64,000 nt of DNA from Halorubrum salinum (GTDB lineage: Archaea > Halobacteriota > Halobacteria > Halobacteriales > Haloferacaceae), in contig NZ_JANHDO010000005.1 in the NCBI RefSeq assembly GCF_024494575.1, positions 62,001 through 126,000 on the forward strand. The letters run 5' to 3'. Under the pieces are notes generated by a model. That model was given only the letters and a program-made list of their open reading frames with translations. It was not told where the DNA came from and did not search any database. Position 1 is the first letter of the stretch. The number at the start of each line of letters is the position of its first letter. Below, piece by piece: positions 41,957-50,262 of this stretch. The position numbers and the translations under genes are program-made.

Positions 41957-43096
41957 ATGGACGAACACGGGACCGACCCGCTCGCCGACGAGGACGTGGT
42001 CCGGGTGCTCGACGCGGACGGGCGTCCGCTCCCGGACGCGACCGTTCCCGACCTCTCTGACGACCGGTTTCGGGCGATTTACCGCGACCTCGTCGTCACC
42101 CGGCGGTTCGACGAGCGCGCGGTCAGCCTCCAGCGACAGGGCCGGATCGGGACGTACGCGCCCTGTGCGGGACAAGAGGGGTCCGCCGTCGGCTCGACGC
42201 ACGCGCTCGCGGACCGCGATCTCATCAGCTACCAGTACCGCGAGCACGGCGCGATCGTCGTCCGCGACCTGCTCACCGAGTACCTCCCCTACTGGATGGG
42301 CCACGAGGTCGGCACGGAGGCGATCGCCGCGGGCAACGTCTTCCCGCTGAACATCGGCATCGGTGCGCACATTCCGCACGCGGTCGGCGCGTCGTGGGCG
42401 TTCGACTACCGCGACGAGGACCGGATCGTCGCCTGCCACTTCGGGGGCGGCGCGACGAGCGAGGGCGACTTCCACGAGGCGATGAACTTCGCCGGCGTGT
42501 TCGACACCCCCACGCTGTTCTGCTGTCACGCCAACGGCTGGGCCATCTCGATCCCCGAGTCGGACCAGACCGCGAGCGAGACGTTCGCGCAGAAGGCGGA
42601 CGCCTACGGCTTCGACGGCGTCCGCGTCGACGGGATGGACCCGCTGGCGAGCTACGCGGTCACGCGCGAGGCGGCGAAGCGAGCGCGGGCGGGCGGTGAC
42701 GGGACGGACGCCACTGCGTCCGACGACGCCCACCCTCGTCCCGCGCTCATCGAGTTCGTCGAGTACCGGTTCGGCGCGCACACGACCGCCGACGACCCCA
42801 CCGTCTACCGCGACGAAGAGGAGGTCGATCCGTGGCGCGCGCTCGACCCGATCGATCGGATGGAAACGTTCCTCCGCGAGACGGGCCGGATCGACGACGA
42901 GGGCGTCGCGGCGGTCCGCGAGGAGGCGGACGAGGTCGTCGCAGACGCCATCGACGCCGCGGAATCGGTCGAGGCCGACCCCGCGGACATGTTCGATCAC
43001 GCCTACGCCGAACTCCCGCCGGAGGTCCGCCGCCAGCGCGACGCACTGCTCGCCGCGGTCGACGAGCACGGCGAGGACGCGTTCCTGCGGGAGTAG
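41957..43096 (+). CDS. Thiamine-diphosphate dehydrogenase E1 alpha-like subunit, orphan
   Basis: This 379-residue protein matches E1 alpha subunits of pyruvate/branched-chain 2-oxoacid dehydrogenases. It shows RRFDERAVSLQRQGRIGTYAPCAGQEG, QYREHGAI, GHEVGTEAIAAGNVFPLNIGIGAHIPHAVG, and the thiamine-diphosphate region CHFGGGATSEGDFHEAMNFAGVF to HANGWAIS. The usual GDG is GGG (163-165), so the Mg-binding Asp is Gly, and the first Asn of the usual NN is Ala. No beta subunit, E2 or E3 gene is next to it. It may have a special substrate or depend on an E1 beta elsewhere. Confidence 0.85.
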   Translation: MDEHGTDPLADEDVVRVLDADGRPLPDATVPDLSDDRFRAIYRDLVVTRRFDERAVSLQRQGRIGTYAPCAGQEGSAVGSTHALADRDLISYQYREHGAIVVRDLLTEYLPYWMGHEVGTEAIAAGNVFPLNIGIGAHIPHAVGASWAFDYRDEDRIVACHFGGGATSEGDFHEAMNFAGVFDTPTLFCCHANGWAISIPESDQTASETFAQKADAYGFDGVRVDGMDPLASYAVTREAAKRARAGGDGTDATASDDAHPRPALIEFVEYRFGAHTTADDPTVYRDEEEVDPWRALDPIDRMETFLRETGRIDDEGVAAVREEADEVVADAIDAAESVEADPADMFDHAYAELPPEVRRQRDALLAAVDEHGEDAFLRE

Positions 43097-43126
43097 CGAG
43101 AAGCGGGAACGCGCGGCCACACGAGC

Positions 43127-44446
43127 CTACAGGTACGTTCGCGCCGCCTCCGCCGCCGTCCTCCCGCTCTCCATCGCTCCCTGAATCGACGACCACTCCG
43201 TGTAGTCGCCGGCGAGCACGACCGGCCCCTCGGGGTCGTCCGTGTCGGGGAGCGCCGCGTGGACGCCCGGCGGCTGTGCGAACTGCGCGAACCGGATCCG
43301 GTGGACGTCGACGGTCTCCAAGTCGGCGAAGTCGCCCTCCGGGAACCACGCGCGAAGCGCGTCGCGGACGTCGTCGCGGAGCGCGTCCGCGGGGCGGTGT
43401 AGCGGTCCGTCGCCGAGGAACGTCGCCGCGAGCAGCGCCCGACCGTCGGGCGCGTACTCCGGCGCGACCGTCGACATCGGCACGACCGCGTTCGGCGACT
43501 CGCCGGCGGCGTTGAGCAGGATCCGGGAGCCGGCATCGGGGGCCGCGTCCGCCGGCAGCGCGTACCAACCGGTGACGTTGGGGACGCCCTCCGTGGGGAT
43601 CGCGTCGACGCCGGTAAGCTCGCGGGCCTCCGGCGGCGACGCGGCCACGACGACCGCGTCGCTCTCGCGCGTCGAGCCGTCTTCGAGCTCGACGACGGCG
43701 CGCCCGGCGGACGCTCCGCCTCGGAAGGGGAGCCGCCCGCCGCCCGCCGCTCGGACCGACTCGACGGCCGCGTCGGTCCGTATCTCGACGCCCGCCGACC
43801 GGGCGCGATCGGCGAGCGCCTCGGGGAGCGCCGCCATCCCCGCCGCCGGCACGCCGATCGCGCCGCGGCTCATCGCGCGGAACGTGTACTCGAAGACCTG
43901 CTTGGAGGTCGACAGCGTGCGGTCGAGGGTGATCCCGCCGTAGAACGGCTCGACGAAGTTCGCGAGGTAGTCGTCGGCGAACCCCCAGTCGCGGAGGTAC
44001 TCGCGGATGGACGCGTCCGGTCCGGAGAAGAAGTCGCTCTCGTTCCGTCGGTCGAGGTCGTACCGGAGCGCGAGCGTCCGGAACTTGTCAGAGAACGACA
44101 CCTCGTCGTTTCGCAGCGACGCGAGCGCGTGCCGGGGGTCGCGGATCGGATCGGCGAGCACCGCGCGCGACCCCGGTCGACAGATCGTCGCGCCGGGAGC
44201 GAACCGCCGGAGGTCGAGGTCGTCGACCCCGTCGGAGCCGAGTTCGCGCTCGACGGCGGGATAGCCCGTGAAAAGCACCTGGAACCCGCGGTCGAGCGTG
44301 AATCCGTCGACCGTCTCGGTCCGCACGCGGCCGCCGACCTCCGGGCGGCGTTCGAGAAGCGTCACGTCCGCGCCCGCGTCCGCGAGTCGGGCCGCCGCGA
44401 CGAGCCCGCTTAGCCCGCCGCCGACGACGGTGGCGTCTCCGTCCAT
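43127..44446 (-). CDS. FAD-dependent amine oxidase / protoporphyrinogen oxidase-like protein
   Basis: This 439-residue flavoprotein begins on the FAD fold (ATVVGGGLSGLVAAARLADAGADVTLLERRPEVGGRVRT) and ends with the second FAD motif PVVLAGDYTEWSSIQGAMESGRTAAEAA. Substrate-side parts such as FVEPFYGGITLDRTLSTSKQVFEYTFRAMSRG resemble the PPOX/phytoene-desaturase-like branch. A GGRL insert of Gly/Arg near residue 225 is family-variable. No heme or carotenoid gene is next to it, so the substrate is open. A TATA box at 44469-44474 fits the start. Confidence 0.83.
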   Translation of the reverse strand: MDGDATVVGGGLSGLVAAARLADAGADVTLLERRPEVGGRVRTETVDGFTLDRGFQVLFTGYPAVERELGSDGVDDLDLRRFAPGATICRPGSRAVLADPIRDPRHALASLRNDEVSFSDKFRTLALRYDLDRRNESDFFSGPDASIREYLRDWGFADDYLANFVEPFYGGITLDRTLSTSKQVFEYTFRAMSRGAIGVPAAGMAALPEALADRARSAGVEIRTDAAVESVRAAGGGRLPFRGGASAGRAVVELEDGSTRESDAVVVAASPPEARELTGVDAIPTEGVPNVTGWYALPADAAPDAGSRILLNAAGESPNAVVPMSTVAPEYAPDGRALLAATFLGDGPLHRPADALRDDVRDALRAWFPEGDFADLETVDVHRIRFAQFAQPPGVHAALPDTDDPEGPVVLAGDYTEWSSIQGAMESGRTAAEAARTYL

Positions 44447-44468
44447 ACAGGCGTATCGGGACGCGGGA

Positions 44469-44474
44469 TTATAA
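44469..44474 (-). promoter_or_regulatory. TATA box for the amine-oxidase-like gene
   Basis: CTTATAATC on the minus strand puts TTATAA 23-28 bases before the ATG at 44446, as expected for leaderless transcription. Confidence 0.6.
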
Positions 44475-44518
44475 GCGGCGGCGGGTCGCTGGCGGACGGG
44501 TCGACTGTCGCCGCGGGG

Positions 44519-45976
44519 TCACCGCCCCGCCGACGACCCGCCGACTCGACCGCCGCGCCGTCGCGTCACGGCCAGGTTCGACGGGTGTTCGACGCCGATC
44601 GACGCGTTCGTCGGGAGATCGGTCAGGGTCCGTTCGCGGCCGTCCGGCCAGCGGACGGTCGCGCTGAGGGGCGTCGCGTCCCCGAGGCCGAAGTGCGCCA
44701 CCGGCTCGGTCTGACAGAGACAGCCCCCGCCGGCGTCGATCGCGCGGCACTGGGTTCCGTCCGTCGTATCGAGGCTGACGACCGCGCCGCGGGCGGGGGC
44801 TCCGTACCGCGTCGAGGGCCGGATCCGAAGCCAGTCGGCGTCCGCGGCGTCCGAATGTCGGTACACCGTGATCGGCTGTGCGGCGACCTCGCCGTGGACG
44901 ACGACCAGTTCGAGGACCCCGTCGCCGTCGAGGTCGGCGGCGACCGCTCCCGTACCGAACCCGTCCGGCTCGGCTGCGGGCCCGGGGTCGACGCGCCGCC
45001 AGCGCGCGTCCTCGCCGGCGTCGGCCCGGTCGGTCCGGTCGGTGGCCCGTTCTTCGACGCGCTCGTAGAGGCGGTTCGGCTCGCCGGCGGCGTTGTAAAA
45101 CAGCTCCTCGCGGCCGTCGTTGTCGAAGTCGGCGGCGACGACCGTTCGGACGCGCCGAGGACCCCGGAGCGAGTCCGTCGCCACGTCCGAAAACGACCCG
45201 GACTCGGTGCGGCGGAGGAGGCGGTTCGGCCCGTCCTCGTTGCCGATGGCGAACGCGAACGCGCCGCCCTCGTCGACGAGCGCGGCACCGCGGGTGTCGC
45301 CGGCCGGGTCCGCGAGCGCCGGGACGTCGCCGGACCCGTCGTAGTGGCCCCCCTCGTTCCGGAACAGCCGGTTCGCTCCCCGCTCGACGCCGGCGAACAG
45401 GTCGCCCTCGCCGGAGCAGTCGGGAATCGAGAGCAGCGAGCGACAGCCGCCCTCGACCGTGAGGCCGACGGCCTCTGCCATGTCCGTTATCTCCCCGTCG
45501 TCGCCGAGCTCGTAGAACGCGAGCGGTGCGGCGTATCCGGAGACGGCGACCCCGTATCGTCCCGTTCCGAGGCGGTCGAGCGCGGCCACGGAGCGCCCGG
45601 CGCGGACGTCGAGGCGGTCCGCGTTGACGTCGAGAGCGAACACGTCGGTCCAGCGGAACCGATCCGATTCGACCCGGCTCAAGAGCAGGTCCGGATCGCC
45701 GCCGTCGACCCCTCTCGCGCAGTTGTGTACGTACACCTCCTCGCAGCCGTCGGCGTCGAGGTCGGCGGCGCAGACGCCCATCCCGTGGCGGGTCCCGTCG
45801 GCGACGATCCCGCAGGCGGTGTCGACGAAGCGGTCGCCGTCGCGGGCGTACAGGCGGTTCGGCTCTCCGTAGCCGGCGACGAAAAGGAGCGGCCCCTCCC
45901 GGCCCGGCGTCACCGCGATACCGTAGCCGCGAAGTGGGTCGTCGCCCGCGAGGAGGTCCGACCGCTCCGTGAACAT
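44519..45976 (-). CDS. FG-GAP/VCBS repeat protein with C-terminal ASPIC/UnbV domain
   Basis: This 485-residue protein has at least four FG-GAP-like blades with Ca-binding DxDxDGxxE loops (ADLDADGCEEVYV, ADFDNDGREELFY, ADLDGDGVLELVV) and repeated GEPNRLY or GANRLF phrases. The end is an ASPIC/UnbV domain (RYGAPARGAVVSL, RAIDAGGGCLCQTEPVAHFGLGDAT, VRWPDGRERTL), the arrangement of CRTAC1-type proteins. No signal peptide or membrane helix is seen, odd because relatives are usually extracellular. A TATA box at 45998-46007 supports the ATG. Function is unknown; calcium-dependent binding is likely. Confidence 0.82.
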   Translation of the reverse strand: MFTERSDLLAGDDPLRGYGIAVTPGREGPLLFVAGYGEPNRLYARDGDRFVDTACGIVADGTRHGMGVCAADLDADGCEEVYVHNCARGVDGGDPDLLLSRVESDRFRWTDVFALDVNADRLDVRAGRSVAALDRLGTGRYGVAVSGYAAPLAFYELGDDGEITDMAEAVGLTVEGGCRSLLSIPDCSGEGDLFAGVERGANRLFRNEGGHYDGSGDVPALADPAGDTRGAALVDEGGAFAFAIGNEDGPNRLLRRTESGSFSDVATDSLRGPRRVRTVVAADFDNDGREELFYNAAGEPNRLYERVEERATDRTDRADAGEDARWRRVDPGPAAEPDGFGTGAVAADLDGDGVLELVVVHGEVAAQPITVYRHSDAADADWLRIRPSTRYGAPARGAVVSLDTTDGTQCRAIDAGGGCLCQTEPVAHFGLGDATPLSATVRWPDGRERTLTDLPTNASIGVEHPSNLAVTRRRGGRVGGSSAGR

Positions 45977-45997
45977 GACCGTCCGTCACCGCTCGGA

Positions 45998-46007
45998 GAA
46001 TATGAAC
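45998..46007 (-). promoter_or_regulatory. TATA box for the FG-GAP/ASPIC gene
   Basis: GTTCATATTC on the minus strand lies 22-31 bases before the ATG at 45976. Confidence 0.5.
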
Positions 46008-46089
46008 TCACGGGTTGGATTCACGACGCGGGCGACGTGGTATTTACTCGGTCGCCTCGCCGCGACGGTCGCGGGACGCGCCCCGGCGG

Positions 46090-47226
46090 CTACAGGTTTC
46101 GATCGATGTACCGGTGAATCGCGCGGACGCGATCCGGCTCGAACGACCAGAGCCCGCGCCAGACGCGCGGTTCCGACTCGACCGCGAGGAGGGCGACGCC
46201 GCCTTCGAGCCCGCGCTTGATATCGGCACCCGCGTCCGGCCCGACCGGCCGCGGTCCGTCCGGCGGCCGGTACACGACGAACCAGCTGTCGGTGTAATCC
46301 GGCGTGTAGCCGCTGTGAATCGTCGCGTCGAGCCCGTTCGGCACGTCGTCGGGCACGCCGTAGAGGTGCGTCTCGACTCCGCCGCCGGCAACGCGCTCGT
46401 ACACGTCTCGGGTTCCGACCTCGTCGTCGAGACGGGAGAGCCGCTGGAACGACGAGCGGAGCGTGCCGTTCCCGGCGATCCACGCGGCGCGTTCGATGAA
46501 CCGAGAGATGGTGATGAGAAGCAGTTTCTGTCTGTTCGATTCCGGATAGCCCCGCAGCGTGAACAGCGTGTCGTCGAGCCCGGAGATGACGGCCGGGAGA
46601 TCGAGGTCGGCGATGGGGCGGCTGCCCGTGATATAGAGGTCGGAGTTGACGAAAAGCACGGCGTCACCCAGTTCGCCGAGCGTCGACCCCGCTATCACCT
46701 CGTCGCCCTCGACGAGGAGCGCGAGGTTCTCGACGTCGGCCAGACTGTCGCCGTCGAACGACACCGCGTCGTTCCGACGCAGCTCCTCCGCGTCGATCAC
46801 GAGATCGGGCGCGGCCTCGGGGTCGTCCCCGGTGGTCCGTATCGCGGTGAACTCGCTCGCGGTGAGGCCGCTGTCGCGCGTCGCCCCAGAGGAGACTGCT
46901 CTGCGGTCCGCCTCCGTTCTCGTGCCGTCGGCCGCCTCCGTTCTCGCGCCGTCTGCCGCCTCCGTCCTTGCCCCGTCTGCCGCCTCCGTTCCCGCGCCGT
47001 CCGCCCGCTTCCGGGCGTGGGTGCCCGTGTCCTCTGACCCTTCGCCGTCCGCCGATCGCCTCTCCCCCGTCGTCTCTCCCACCGCTTGTCCGTCGATCAC
47101 GGTCACCCCGTCGTCCCCGAACGTGTCGACGAGCATGTTCAACACGGGGTCGGGGTCGGTCCGGTTGACCACGACGAGGGATCGCTCGACGCCGTCGAAG
47201 CGGTCGAGGAGCTGTTCGAGCGTCAC
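46090..47226 (-). CDS. DICT sensory-domain protein
   Basis: This 378-residue protein has the haloarchaeal DICT layout: MTLEQLLDRFDGVERSLVVVNRTDPDPVLNMLVDTFGDDGVTV at the start, and the conserved half ITISRFIERAAWIAGNGTLRSSFQRLSRLDDEVGTRDVYERVAGGGVETHLYGVPDD. The end (VWRGLWSFEPDRVRAIHRYIDRNL) matches sensor proteins of this group. DICT domains are thought to sense light or other signals near diguanylate-type or histidine kinase systems, but no partner is nearby. Residues 72-104 are a Thr/Glu/Ala-rich insert built from a 24-base repeat. A TTATA box 24-31 bases upstream supports the start. Confidence 0.78.
   Translation of the reverse strand: MTLEQLLDRFDGVERSLVVVNRTDPDPVLNMLVDTFGDDGVTVIDGQAVGETTGERRSADGEGSEDTGTHARKRADGAGTEAADGARTEAADGARTEAADGTRTEADRRAVSSGATRDSGLTASEFTAIRTTGDDPEAAPDLVIDAEELRRNDAVSFDGDSLADVENLALLVEGDEVIAGSTLGELGDAVLFVNSDLYITGSRPIADLDLPAVISGLDDTLFTLRGYPESNRQKLLLITISRFIERAAWIAGNGTLRSSFQRLSRLDDEVGTRDVYERVAGGGVETHLYGVPDDVPNGLDATIHSGYTPDYTDSWFVVYRPPDGPRPVGPDAGADIKRGLEGGVALLAVESEPRVWRGLWSFEPDRVRAIHRYIDRNL
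46911..47006 (-). repeat. In-frame 24-base tandem repeat inside the DICT gene
   Basis: Four copies with a 24-base period start at 46911, 46935, 46959 and 46983 on the plus-strand numbering. They encode variants of ADGARTEA. The copies differ by a few bases, so the array is older than the exact repeat in the TANGO2 gene. Confidence 0.85.
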
Positions 47227-47249
47227 GAAACGTGTTCCGGGTGAATCTC

Positions 47250-47257
47250 GTATAAGT
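47250..47257 (-). promoter_or_regulatory. TATA box for the DICT gene
   Basis: ACTTATAC on the minus strand lies 24-31 bases before the ATG at 47226. A perfect inverted repeat (CCGTTTT-GA-AAAACGG, 47274-47289) stands a little further upstream. Confidence 0.6.
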
Positions 47258-47326
47258 ATTGGCTCGCGGTTATCCGTTTTGAAAAACGGCGGTCGAGGGC
47301 CGTCAGGCCGGGGATTTTTCAGTCTG

Positions 47327-47349
47327 CGCGTCGGTCACTCACCGACGCG
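47327..47349 (-). terminator. Stem-loop after glpC
   Basis: A perfect 9-base stem, CGCGTCGGT (47327-47335) with ACCGACGCG (47341-47349) and a 5-base loop, lies 20 bases past the glpC stop. No U-run follows on the transcribed strand, so it may act as an RNA-stabilising end or processing signal instead of a terminator in the strict sense. Confidence 0.4.
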
Positions 47350-47368
47350 TTCTCGTTCGCTGGACCTC

Positions 47369-48886
47369 TCAGGCGACCGTGTCTTCGAGCAGTTGGAGCG
47401 GGTGTCTGATCTCGTAGCCCGTGCCGTGTTCCATCTGCATCGCGCAGGTCGGACACTCGGTCATCCCCACGTCGCCCTCGGCGTCCTCCATGTGCTCGAA
47501 CATCTCCGCGCCGATCTCCATCGACTTCTCGTACTTCTCTTCTTTCCAGCCGTAGGTCCCGGAGATGCCGGAACAGGAGTCGCCGACGTCTTCCATCTCG
47601 ACGCCCTCCACGTCGCGGAACGTCTCGACGGCCTGCCGAGAGAGTCCCTGGTTGCGGGCGTGACACGGCGCGTGGTACGCGAACGACTGCTCGTCGGCGA
47701 GCTCGGTGTCCGCCAGCTCACCCTCCAGATCCTCGTGGATCCGGAGGTATTCGAGCGCCTCGAAGGTGTGCTCGGAGACGTCCTCGATCCCGTGGATGTC
47801 GAACAGTTCGGGGTACTCCTGTCGCAAGGAGAGCGAACAGGAGGTACACGACGCGATCACGTCCGCGCCCTCGCCTATCGCCTCGACGAGGTTCTCGACG
47901 TTCGTCTCCGCGTGTCTCCGGGCGTCTTTCAACATCCCGTTCGCGAACATCGGCGTCCCGGAGCACTTCTGGGGCGGCACCATGACCTCGTACCCGAAGT
48001 GCTCGTACACCCGCACCATGGCCTTGCCGACCTCTGGGGTGTTGTAGTTCGAGTAGCAGCCGTGGAAGTACGCCACCCGCTTGTCCGGGTTCTCGACCTG
48101 CGCGCCGCCGCGCTCGCGCCACCACTCGCGGAACGTCTGGGTGGCGAACTCGGGGAAGTCGCGCTCGCCGGCGATCCCGAGCACCTTCTCGCCGAGCGTC
48201 ATCGCGCCCGGGATCTTCGCCGCCGCGTTCGCCAGCCGCGGGACCTTGCTCGCGATGGAGGCGAAAAAGCGGTAGTTCGAGAGGATCCGATTGCGAACGT
48301 ACTCCCGCGAGAGCTTCTCCATCTGCTCTTCGACGAACTGCCCCCGCGCCTCGTTGTGCATCTGCGAGAGCGGCACAGAGGAGGGACACGCGGAGTCACA
48401 CCGCATGCAGTTCGAACACGACGTGATCGACTCGTCGATGTCGTGGTCGTCCTTGCGCTTGAGCCGCCACTGCTCCGGTCCCTGGAACTTCGGCCCCGGG
48501 AACTCCTCGTCGACCTCGGCGACCGGACAGGAGGTGTCACAGCTCGTGCACTTGTAACAGGAGTCCGCGCCCTCCCTCAGGTCGAGGTCGCCGCCGGGGA
48601 ACACGTCGACCGGGTCGTAGGCGTCGGGGTCGAGCTCGGCCGAATCGGAGCCGCCGGTCGCGCTCTCGACGCCGCCGTCGGTGGCGGCGCGGTCCGAAAG
48701 CCGCGCCGCGTCTCCCCCCGCCGAGTCCCCCTCGTCCGGGACGAAGATCGACGGCTGCTCGTCGCGGCCGACCCGGGGCACGCCCGGCCCCGGACGCGGC
48801 GTTTCGTCCGAGTCGTCGGTCGTCTCTCCCGGTTCGCCGGTCGTCTCTCTCCCGTCGTCCTCGTCGGTTCGTGTGTCTCGTGTCAT
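47369..48886 (-). CDS. glpC: Anaerobic-type glycerol-3-phosphate dehydrogenase subunit C
   Basis: This 505-residue subunit carries two 4Fe-4S motifs (CYKCTSCDTSCPV and CSNCMRCDSACPS) and two CCG domains (FHGCYSNYN, PQKCSGTP, CTSCSLSLRQEYP; APCHARNQG, SCSGISGTYG, ECPTCAMQMEHG). It anchors the GlpAB dimer to the membrane and passes electrons to menaquinone. The first 110 residues are an acidic Gly/Asp/Thr extension not found in bacterial GlpC. Its ATG overlaps the glpB stop (ATGA), so glpA, glpB and glpC form one operon. Confidence 0.92.
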   Translation of the reverse strand: MTRDTRTDEDDGRETTGEPGETTDDSDETPRPGPGVPRVGRDEQPSIFVPDEGDSAGGDAARLSDRAATDGGVESATGGSDSAELDPDAYDPVDVFPGGDLDLREGADSCYKCTSCDTSCPVAEVDEEFPGPKFQGPEQWRLKRKDDHDIDESITSCSNCMRCDSACPSSVPLSQMHNEARGQFVEEQMEKLSREYVRNRILSNYRFFASIASKVPRLANAAAKIPGAMTLGEKVLGIAGERDFPEFATQTFREWWRERGGAQVENPDKRVAYFHGCYSNYNTPEVGKAMVRVYEHFGYEVMVPPQKCSGTPMFANGMLKDARRHAETNVENLVEAIGEGADVIASCTSCSLSLRQEYPELFDIHGIEDVSEHTFEALEYLRIHEDLEGELADTELADEQSFAYHAPCHARNQGLSRQAVETFRDVEGVEMEDVGDSCSGISGTYGWKEEKYEKSMEIGAEMFEHMEDAEGDVGMTECPTCAMQMEHGTGYEIRHPLQLLEDTVA

Positions 48887-50262
48887 TCGTTCGCCTCCGT
48901 CGCCGCCTCTCGTCCGGCCGTCACGCCGGTCGCGAGCGACACCCCGCTCGCGGATTTCTCTCTCGCCACGTCCGCGCCGCCGACGACCCCGCCGGCCGCG
49001 AAGACGTTCTCGTACTGTACCCCCCCGTCCGCGTCCAGCGGCCGACACCGCTCGTCGGGACGCACTCCGAACCGGGCGTACGGCTGGTCGCCGAACGCGT
49101 CGTCGACGAACCAGTCGTAGCGGTCCGCCGGCTGGTCGACGTGCAGGTCGAAGACGGGCTCGCGGACGCCCTCTCGGTCGGAGTCGAGCCCCTTGCCCAC
49201 GAGTCCGCCCGTCGCCAGCACGAACGCGTCCGCGCCGTACGGCGTCTCCCGGCCCTTCCGGTCGACCGAGACGGTCTCGATCCGCCCGTCTGCGGCCGCG
49301 TCGATCCCCACGACGGGGTTGCCGGTCTCGAACCGGACGCCGGCGTCGGCGAGCGCGTCGTACAGCCGGTCTTCGAGCCGGAGCCCCGGCAGGCTCGGCG
49401 GCCCCATCGGAATCTCGAACACGTCCGCGCCGAGCCGGTCGGCGAGCTCGGCGCGGACCTCGTCGCCGCGGTCGTCGCCGAGGAACGCCGGGAACCCCAC
49501 GCGGTCGACGCGCTCGACGCCGCCCGCCTCGTCTTCGGCGTCGTGGAGGTGCGGCGCGACCGCCCTCGCGAGCGCCTCGCGAGCGGGCGTCCCCTCGATC
49601 TCCTCGTCGTGGTCGAGCGCCTTCGCGACCCGCGTCACCTTCGTGTCGGCGCGGAACGCCTCCGCGAACTCGACTTCCGCGCCGGCGACGTCGAACGGGA
49701 CGCCGGCGGCCTCCAGCCGCCCCGCGAACGCCCGCGCGTCGTACTCCGTGAGCGACCGGAACCCGACGATGAGCGTCGGCCGCGGGTCGCTCGCGAGTCC
49801 CGCCTCGGCGGACGCGGGGTACCGCGCGGTCGGCTTCACGCTCCCGCCGAACGTCGGAACGAGGGCGTTGCGGTCGGTGTGGCCCCCGCGGTAGGCGTCG
49901 CCGGCGAGGTCGTCGAAGAGCGCGAGCCCCTCGCGGAGCGCGTCCGCGCCGACGATCCGGTACGGATGCGAGTCGGGAAGCCGTTCGATCCCCTCGAACG
50001 GGTCGGAAAGCGGCCCCTCCGGGTCCGGCCACTCGTCGCGGTCGAGTTCGCGGCCCGCCGTCGGCGGCCCCTCTCGGAGCGGCGTCGCGGGCTCGGTCGC
50101 CGGGACGTAGCCGAGCGCGTCGATCAGCCCGGAGGCCTGCCGGAGCGTGCTCGACTTGTGCGAGACGAGCCGCACGTCCGCGCCCTCGCGGGCCGCCGCG
50201 ACCGCCGCCGCGACCGCCGCTAGGCCGCCGCCGACGACGAGCACGTCGCTATCGATCGCCAT
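48883..50262 (-). CDS. glpB: Anaerobic-type glycerol-3-phosphate dehydrogenase subunit B
   Basis: This 459-residue flavoprotein starts with [32 protein letters not shown] and has the GlpB phrases [11 protein letters not shown] and [19 protein letters not shown], closing with [19 protein letters not shown]. It binds FAD or FMN and works with GlpA to pass electrons from glycerol-3-phosphate. It overlaps glpA by 14 bases at its start and glpC at its end, so the three proteins are probably made in fixed ratio. Confidence 0.92.
   Translation of the reverse strand: MAIDSDVLVVGGGLAAVAAAVAAAREGADVRLVSHKSSTLRQASGLIDALGYVPATEPATPLREGPPTAGRELDRDEWPDPEGPLSDPFEGIERLPDSHPYRIVGADALREGLALFDDLAGDAYRGGHTDRNALVPTFGGSVKPTARYPASAEAGLASDPRPTLIVGFRSLTEYDARAFAGRLEAAGVPFDVAGAEVEFAEAFRADTKVTRVAKALDHDEEIEGTPAREALARAVAPHLHDAEDEAGGVERVDRVGFPAFLGDDRGDEVRAELADRLGADVFEIPMGPPSLPGLRLEDRLYDALADAGVRFETGNPVVGIDAAADGRIETVSVDRKGRETPYGADAFVLATGGLVGKGLDSDREGVREPVFDLHVDQPADRYDWFVDDAFGDQPYARFGVRPDERCRPLDADGGVQYENVFAAGGVVGGADVAREKSASGVSLATGVTAGREAATEANE

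Noticed and set aside
48887-50032. The long upstream extension of the glpC frame
   Set aside because: It overlaps glpB in another frame and is Arg-rich; the ATGA overlap at 48883-48886 gives the natural glpC start.
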